NCBI GenBank assembly: GCA_963995505.1
Contig: OZ023195.1
Span: 5,662,109 to 5,726,108 of the forward strand
DNA: 64,000 bases
Direction of reading: 5' to 3'
From: Hypericum androsaemum
Lineage: Eukaryota > Streptophyta > Magnoliopsida > Malpighiales > Hypericaceae
Position numbers and translations under genes: made by a program. Position 1 is the stretch's first letter. Every line of letters begins with the position of its first letter. Shown here piece after piece: positions 59,991-64,000 of this stretch. A model generated the notes under the pieces. It did not search any database. It saw only the letters and a program-made list of their open reading frames with translations, and had not been told where the DNA came from.

Positions 59991-62322
59991 TTACTTGTAC
60001 ACAGACATTGGACCAACTTGTTCAGGTACACAATTATCATCAGGATCGTTAACGGAAATCGACCTGATTGCGTAAGTGAACCCGCTGCCACACGAAACAT
60101 AAAGCATTGCTTCTTCGTTTTCAACTGCATCGGGGAGACTGACGGCCAGCGGTTCGATTTGATCCCCGGTGTCTCCGAGGCCAAGTTGACCGTGCTCGCC
60201 CCAGCCCCATGTTTTGACCTCTCCCCTCTCTGATTATAATGGTTGTTAGTCAATGATCATAACAGTTGACGAAATACTTGAGTTAATCGCAGAGAACATT
60301 CAGTGAAGAAGATTCTTGCCTGTCACCAGAATGGAATGTTCTGCTCCAGCAGCGACCTGAACGACTCTCGCTTCATCCGGACTAGAGACTCGGGTGATAA
60401 CCGGTTCTCCTGGATCTGTTGGACGTGGGAAGCACCAGATTCGAATGCAGAGTGAGCATTTTGCTTAGCACGGAATAATGGACCCAGCAACTGAACTAGA
60501 GGCAACAGAGGCACTCCCCGGTAGGCAGAAAAGATATAATTGTCTCTAGTTTAAGTAGGCGTGGCATGTGCATGGATTAGTGTTTATTACCCGAAAATTC
60601 CTTTGCGTGGCTAGCGTGATCTAGACTGCTGAGTGCTCCGTGGTGACTACCGCCCAGCATGAACAATCCTCCATCACCTGTTGAAGATATCCGCCACCAT
60701 TAGTCGATACTGATGGGCTCGAGAGTTAAAGGGAGGGAAAGCAGCAAAGTGAACTGCAACAGCTCATATACCAGTCAATAACAAAGCATGATTCCACCCA
60801 AGAGCCACACTGTGGAACCTCAACGATGAAGCTAAGAGTCGTGGGGAGTTACCATCGCAATTGCCTCCAAACCCTCTTCCCCAAGTGTATAGACGCCCAT
60901 CAGCTGAGTCACCAACAAGAATATCAACATCGAAAATTCACAATTTGTTCTCCATGTTGTGATTGTTTCCGAATTACTATCTAAGACTTTCATAATTTAA
61001 CTTGATACTGGGCCATAAAGAAGATAACAGCATAACTCACCAGATAGAGCAGCACTATGGTCACCATTAGCAGCAACACTAAATACGTCAGCATCTTCAA
61101 ATCCACAGATAAGTTGCGGAATAGCAACTGATCTTAACTTCTCCTTGTTGAGACCCAACTGGCCCCGCTTTCCAGACCCAAAACTGTAAACTTGATTGCC
61201 TGATGGACCTGCACGGCAATGTGTCTTGTTAAGTCGATCCAATTCAGAAATTCTGGTTCAACATATGACCTTCAATGTAAGGAACCTTCAACTTTTAGTG
61301 GTTGTAACTTAAAGGTGACAAATTCTAATACTAGATTTGCTTCCCCCAAAGCAGCAACTCATGAAGACAAGTTTCTGCAGAATTTATACCAACTATCCAT
61401 ATCTACTGAAGCAAGGGACCCTGTTCATCTCACTCTCGACTCAAAATGTAGAAAAGCATAACATCCGAACACACACCATTGTAAACAATCTCTTGGATCA
61501 TCCTACTTTTTGAGAAATGGATCATCCTAGTACCGTTTGAAGATGGATAACTACCTTTCAATAATACAAGTGAATGGCGCATGCCACATGCTATCTGCAC
61601 AACATGCTTACGATCAAAGAATGAAACTTCAGTAGGAGTCCCACGCGATCCGTAATCTCCAAGCCCAAGCTGACCAAACGAGCCATCACCACAAGCGAAA
61701 AACCGCCCCGTATCTAAAGAATCACCATCCAACAAACAAAGAAGAGCTGGTAATGTCAGCAACACTAAGCTAGAACCAAAGTCACACATAACCATACCGG
61801 CTACCGAGCCATCGCAGTAGAGAAAACGACCTGAAACAAACCCGGAATGGCTCCAACCAGCAGAGACCAGGGTAATGGTGATCTTCTCCGAGAAATCTAC
61901 AGCCTTTGGGTGTAAGCTATTGGCCATCTCTCCGTTACCCAGTTGCCCCGATATCCCCCTCCCCCAACTCATCACCTTCCCATCTGCCGAAAACTACGAA
62001 TCGCTTCACGAACCAATCCACCGGGAAAAGGACGAAGAAAAAGAGAATATTGGCAGAAAGAAAGAAAAAAAAAAGTGACAGGAGATGGCGGCCAACCTGA
62101 GGTCAGAGAAATAACGTGGGCCCCGCCACAGGCGAGCATGGAGACGGGTCGAGAGGGGTTGAAGTGAGGAAGGAGACGAGGAAGGTGCTCGTCCTCCAGC
62201 TTGCCCGTGCCCAGCTGCCCCTCTGTTCCTGCTCCCCAACTCCATACTCGTTGTAAACTTCTTCTTTGTCCTTCTTTCCGACGCTGCTCTGCTTCTACTT
62301 GGCCGCTTCTTTCGTTTTCCAT
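59991..62322 (-). CDS. RCC1-repeat family protein
   Basis: Eight exons on the minus strand: 62322-62097, 61983-61831, 61713-61555, 61208-61041, 60903-60853, 60677-60591, 60415-60320, 60229-59991, giving 392 aa. All phases close, mostly in phase 1, as expected for repeat-aligned introns. RCC1 beta-propeller repeats show as VWSWGAGTEGQLGTG, VMSWGRGISGQLGNG, FFACGDGSFGQLGLG, VYSFGSGKRGQLGLN, LYTWGRGFGGN and VKTWGWGEHGQLGLGDTG, each followed by an AGG-H-like turn. Such proteins can be guanine exchange factors, UVR8-like photoreceptors or scaffolds. No UVR8 tryptophan cluster was checked, so the role is unknown. It matches At1g27060 by order. Intron 7 begins with GC instead of GT. Confidence 0.92.
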
Positions 62323-63550
62323 AACGTCGGGTGGGCGACTCCCGTCGTAAAGTCCAACACGGATGTTCCTTCCAGGTTTTATTGTCGGTACGATGATCCG
62401 ATTAATTTAATTTCGAGCCAAGCAAAATTTTTAAAAGTTATTATAGGGTGATTTTTGTTGTAAAAGTCCCGCTGATCTGACTAATACAATTTCGAACTAT
62501 GTAGAACTTTTGAAAAATATCAAAATTAAATTAATAAATATTTAAAACTGTTGTGTTTTCAAAATCCAACTCCATCCATTATATATATCGCCATTTACCG
62601 TTTACTTGTATGGTTTTCCATGTCTTTTTTCCTCTGAACAGTTTGGTCTCTTTGTTCTTTTGTATTTGAGAGAACTGGTTGGTCTTGGTTCTTGCAATTC
62701 AGTGCAGCTAAGCAATTGGAAGGTACGGTCAGTCTTTCCACACACACAAAAAAGTACGGTCAGTCCTGAAACAAACTGATATCTTGTACTTTTGAAGTTC
62801 CTTTTAGGCAAGAGATGGAAGAGGTTGACCTCTCAGAAACATAGAACAGGAGGGAATGATCAATCAGTTCGACGCCCTGTTGACCTAGTGGATCTCCATT
62901 ACTAGGAAACTTGAGTTGGTCACCCGTAAATTCGGGGCACAACTCAATTCACCTTCAAATCGGACAGCGATAACAATCATCATGTTGCAGTAAGTTGCAG
63001 ATTGGGCAGCTGAAGTGTTTGACAGACACCAGCAACTTCGCAACTGTCAATGCTGAAGCTTATCTCTACGAATGAGAGATTGTGCATCCTGCTGTCAAGA
63101 GATCATGACAAAATAAGAACAGAGAATATCTCATCAACGACCAGGCTCATCGAAGAGTTTTTTCTGCACAGAGGAACATGGATCTGCATCAAACCAAAGC
63201 AAGCTTAAACTCGACTCTCTTGGTTCAACTCATATGAAAGGGGCTTGCAAGAACATGAATCTCACCTTAGTCGGAGATTCAGCCATTCGCCGCCAAGAGG
63301 AATTGCAGCCCCGGTTTTTTCAGCTTGAGCCAGTAAACTAAAACCCCAAATTCTCCTTGCACCAAACAGTAGAGAGACACAACATACATTCACAGGGAAA
63401 ACTAGAATACGGTACAGGCACCAGCTTAAATTGCACACTACTCCATATAATCCATTAGTTACTTGCAAGTCCGGTTGACTAATAATTGATACAAGCAATG
63501 ACAAACAAAAGGCACACACCTACATAGGACTCCCATCTGAGAATGAAAAC
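62323..63550. other. Intergenic / 3' UTR of the edge gene
   Basis: RCC1 upstream region, then spacer. The minus-strand frame ending near 63262 (GEWLNLRLR) is probably 3' UTR of the gene whose stop is at 63551. Confidence 0.45.
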
Positions 63551-63853
63551 CTAAAGGATATCGTCATATGCAACAATCTCCCTTGCCTTGAAAGGCGCAT
63601 CTAAAACCGAAGAAACATGGCCGCTAACACTGCTACTGCCGTTATCGTCGGTGGAGCTTCCATCGACAATGTCACCAACCCTCGAGATCACAATGCCGGA
63701 CGCGAGCTTATAACTACCTCTGCCCCGACGGCTTAGAGGTAATTCGCCCCGCAAAAGCTTGGAAGACGAAGGAGGAGGGCGCGCATTGTCCCTCTTACCA
63801 CTGCCAACCACCCCTTCCCGCCATTTCGCCAGCGTATCCGTCGCCCATAAAAC
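63551..63853 (-). CDS. Last exon of an unrecognised gene, 5' part outside the window
   Basis: The minus-strand frame of 100 codons ends at 63551. It begins after a plausible acceptor (CTGCAG|GTTTTATGG, phase 0) with VLWATDTLAKWREG, then SKLLRGELPLSRRGRGSYKL, a Ser/Asp-rich stretch, and ends FKAREIVAYDDIL. An in-frame stop about 40 bases upstream and no ATG mean earlier exons must exist. AAACCCTAATT (a telo-box-like 5' UTR motif) on the same strand at about 63937-63947 suggests a promoter close by, so the model is uncertain. An alternative short first exon could use GTAAGA at about 63801. I do not recognise the family. Confidence 0.45.
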   Translation of the reverse strand, partial: VLWATDTLAKWREGVVGSGKRDNARPPPSSSKLLRGELPLSRRGRGSYKLASGIVISRVGDIVDGSSTDDNGSSSVSGHVSSVLDAPFKAREIVAYDDIL

Positions 63854-64000
63854 CTGCAGCTGTTTCCCGCCAAAAAAACATAAACAAATAACCTAACCAA
63901 CCAGAACCAAAAGAAAAACTAAATCTTCCCCTGAATTAGGGTTTCCAGAGGTCAGAGAGTTACTCTCTTGGAATCGATCGAGATCCCGAACGAGGATTCG

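Noticed and set aside
1..64000. CRISPR arrays, operons, rRNA or tRNA genes
   Set aside because: None seen; the sequence is plant nuclear DNA and repeats are explained by transposons and microsatellites. tRNA search by eye is not exhaustive.

Overview
The window is nuclear DNA of a flowering plant, most likely a eudicot. The genes have short exons joined by AT-rich GT-AG introns. The spacers are filled with plant-type transposons (Ty1/copia, L1-type LINEs, Mutator-like elements and MITEs). The species cannot be fixed from the sequence. I reconstructed eight protein-coding genes exon by exon; every reading-frame phase closes. Part of a ninth gene lies at the right edge.

Layout: 0.5-1.2 kb, a truncated DUF569 (fascin-like, actin cross-linking) gene. 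3.3-5.3 kb, an internally deleted copia element. 7.2-8.8 kb, a complete DUF569 gene of 294 aa. 10.5-14.5 kb, a MITE and a Mutator-like element. 15.5-16.6 kb, a type II DnaJ/HSP40. 18.0-19.0 kb, a palindromic DNA element. 19.3-21.9 kb (minus), a caprin-like, RGG-rich protein. 22.4-23.7 kb, two Emigrant-like MITEs. 24.1-30.1 kb (minus), AMP deaminase in 19 exons. 30.5-31.5 kb, a LINE 3' stub. 31.7-32.7 kb, a Mutator-like element with 212-bp inverted repeats around a TCC/GGA tract. 33.3-40.9 kb, a nearly intact but disabled copia retrotransposon. 41.7-43.2 kb, another Mutator-like element. 44.7-47.2 kb, an ORF1-only LINE insertion. 48.8-52.2 kb (minus), an NPF2-type nitrate/peptide-family transporter. 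53.0-54.1 kb, a third member of the second Mutator-like family. 56.2-59.3 kb, PTST2-like starch granule initiation protein. 60.0-62.3 kb (minus), an RCC1-repeat protein. 63.6-63.9 kb (minus), the last exon of an unrecognised gene.

The order DUF569 - RGG protein - NPF2 transporter - PTST2 - RCC1 matches, from memory, the Arabidopsis run At1g27100-27090-27080-27070-27060. The window therefore looks like an old conserved block that was expanded by transposons and by the DnaJ and AMP deaminase genes. The host genes do not form a pathway: they are independent housekeeping, transport, chaperone and plastid genes.

I found no convincing new multi-gene system. The most notable points are the ORF1-only LINE with a perfect 20-bp target duplication, the Mutator-like element built around a GGA tract, the young copia element with several disabling lesions, and the conserved gene block.
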